Source of the DNA: Paractinoplanes atraurantiacus
GTDB lineage: Bacteria > Actinomycetota > Actinomycetes > Mycobacteriales > Micromonosporaceae
Direction of reading: 5' to 3'
Assembly (NCBI RefSeq): GCF_900215205.1
Contig: NZ_OBDY01000017.1
Coordinates: forward strand, 130,963-194,962
DNA: 64,000 bases
Shown: positions 63,961 through 64,000 of the stretch, piece by piece
Layout: each line of letters begins with the position of its first letter
How positions within the stretch are numbered: position 1 is the stretch's first letter
Notes under the pieces: model-generated
What the model saw: the letters and a program-made list of their open reading frames with translations, nothing else
What the model was told of the DNA's origin: nothing
Databases searched by the model: none
Position numbers and translations under genes: made by a program

Positions 63961-64000
63961 GCCGGGCAGCGGTCGTGCCACCAGTAAATAAGTAGCCGAG

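Overview
The window is a high-GC actinobacterial chromosome segment, most likely from the family Micromonosporaceae (Actinoplanes-like). The signs are strong G/C bias at third codon positions, many GTG starts with GTGA/ATGA gene overlaps, a large ATPase-LuxR (LAL) regulator, DUF397 and DUF6082 proteins, a SigE-family sigma factor, a mycothiol-type MDMPI-fold protein, and the actinobacterial arginine order argCJBDFRGH. The genus is inferred, not shown. The window opens inside pheT and ends about 230 bases upstream of an IS110 transposase start.

Layout: 1-9.8 kb holds the end of pheT, a TetR regulator divergent from a membrane-anchored serine hydrolase with two operator-like repeats between them, a 36-nt minisatellite, an intact IS481-family element with a 6-bp target duplication, small hypothetical genes, an alpha/beta-hydrolase remnant, and a secreted M28 peptidase. 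9.8-25.2 kb is a mixed region: DUF3616 and zinc-ribbon proteins, an ABC exporter, an LLM oxidoreductase, DinB and SDR proteins, a SAM hydroxide adenosyltransferase-like protein overlapping a LAL regulator, DUF6082/DUF397, a SanA-like protein, a GNAT enzyme and a GH3 beta-glucosidase behind LacI-type operators. 25.3-33.6 kb is the complete arginine operon argCJBDFRGH, followed by an internally deleted IS5-family remnant. 33.9-37.0 kb holds a SigE-family sigma factor with its membrane partner and a repeat-containing membrane protein.

37.0-61.5 kb is mostly an exopolysaccharide/capsule locus. It has a GT2 membrane glycosyltransferase with a lipoprotein, an orphan NarL-type regulator, a VanZ protein and a GT4 enzyme. 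A plus-strand operon follows: FlaA1-type dehydratase, NDP-sugar dehydrogenase, initiating phosphoglycosyltransferase and a DegT-like protein. A tightly overlapped ten-gene minus-strand operon (60306 down to 48150) then encodes a polysaccharide deacetylase, DegT aminotransferase, GT4, Wzz/BY-kinase-like protein, Wzx-like flippase, Wzy-like polymerase, a Tat lipoprotein, and two FemAB-like acyltransferases flanking a flavin monooxygenase. Together they would build an activated, probably amino- or acid-containing repeat unit on a lipid carrier, flip and polymerise it, and modify it. The plus-strand operon and the ten-gene operon share a 30-nt upstream element (24 of 30 bases identical) about 80 bases before their first start codons, which suggests common control.

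The right end carries a lipoprotein, about 650 bases without a convincing gene, and an IS110-family transposase whose upstream non-coding end has a 12-bp inverted repeat and a 9-nt match to the other side of the gene, as expected if it encodes a bridge RNA.
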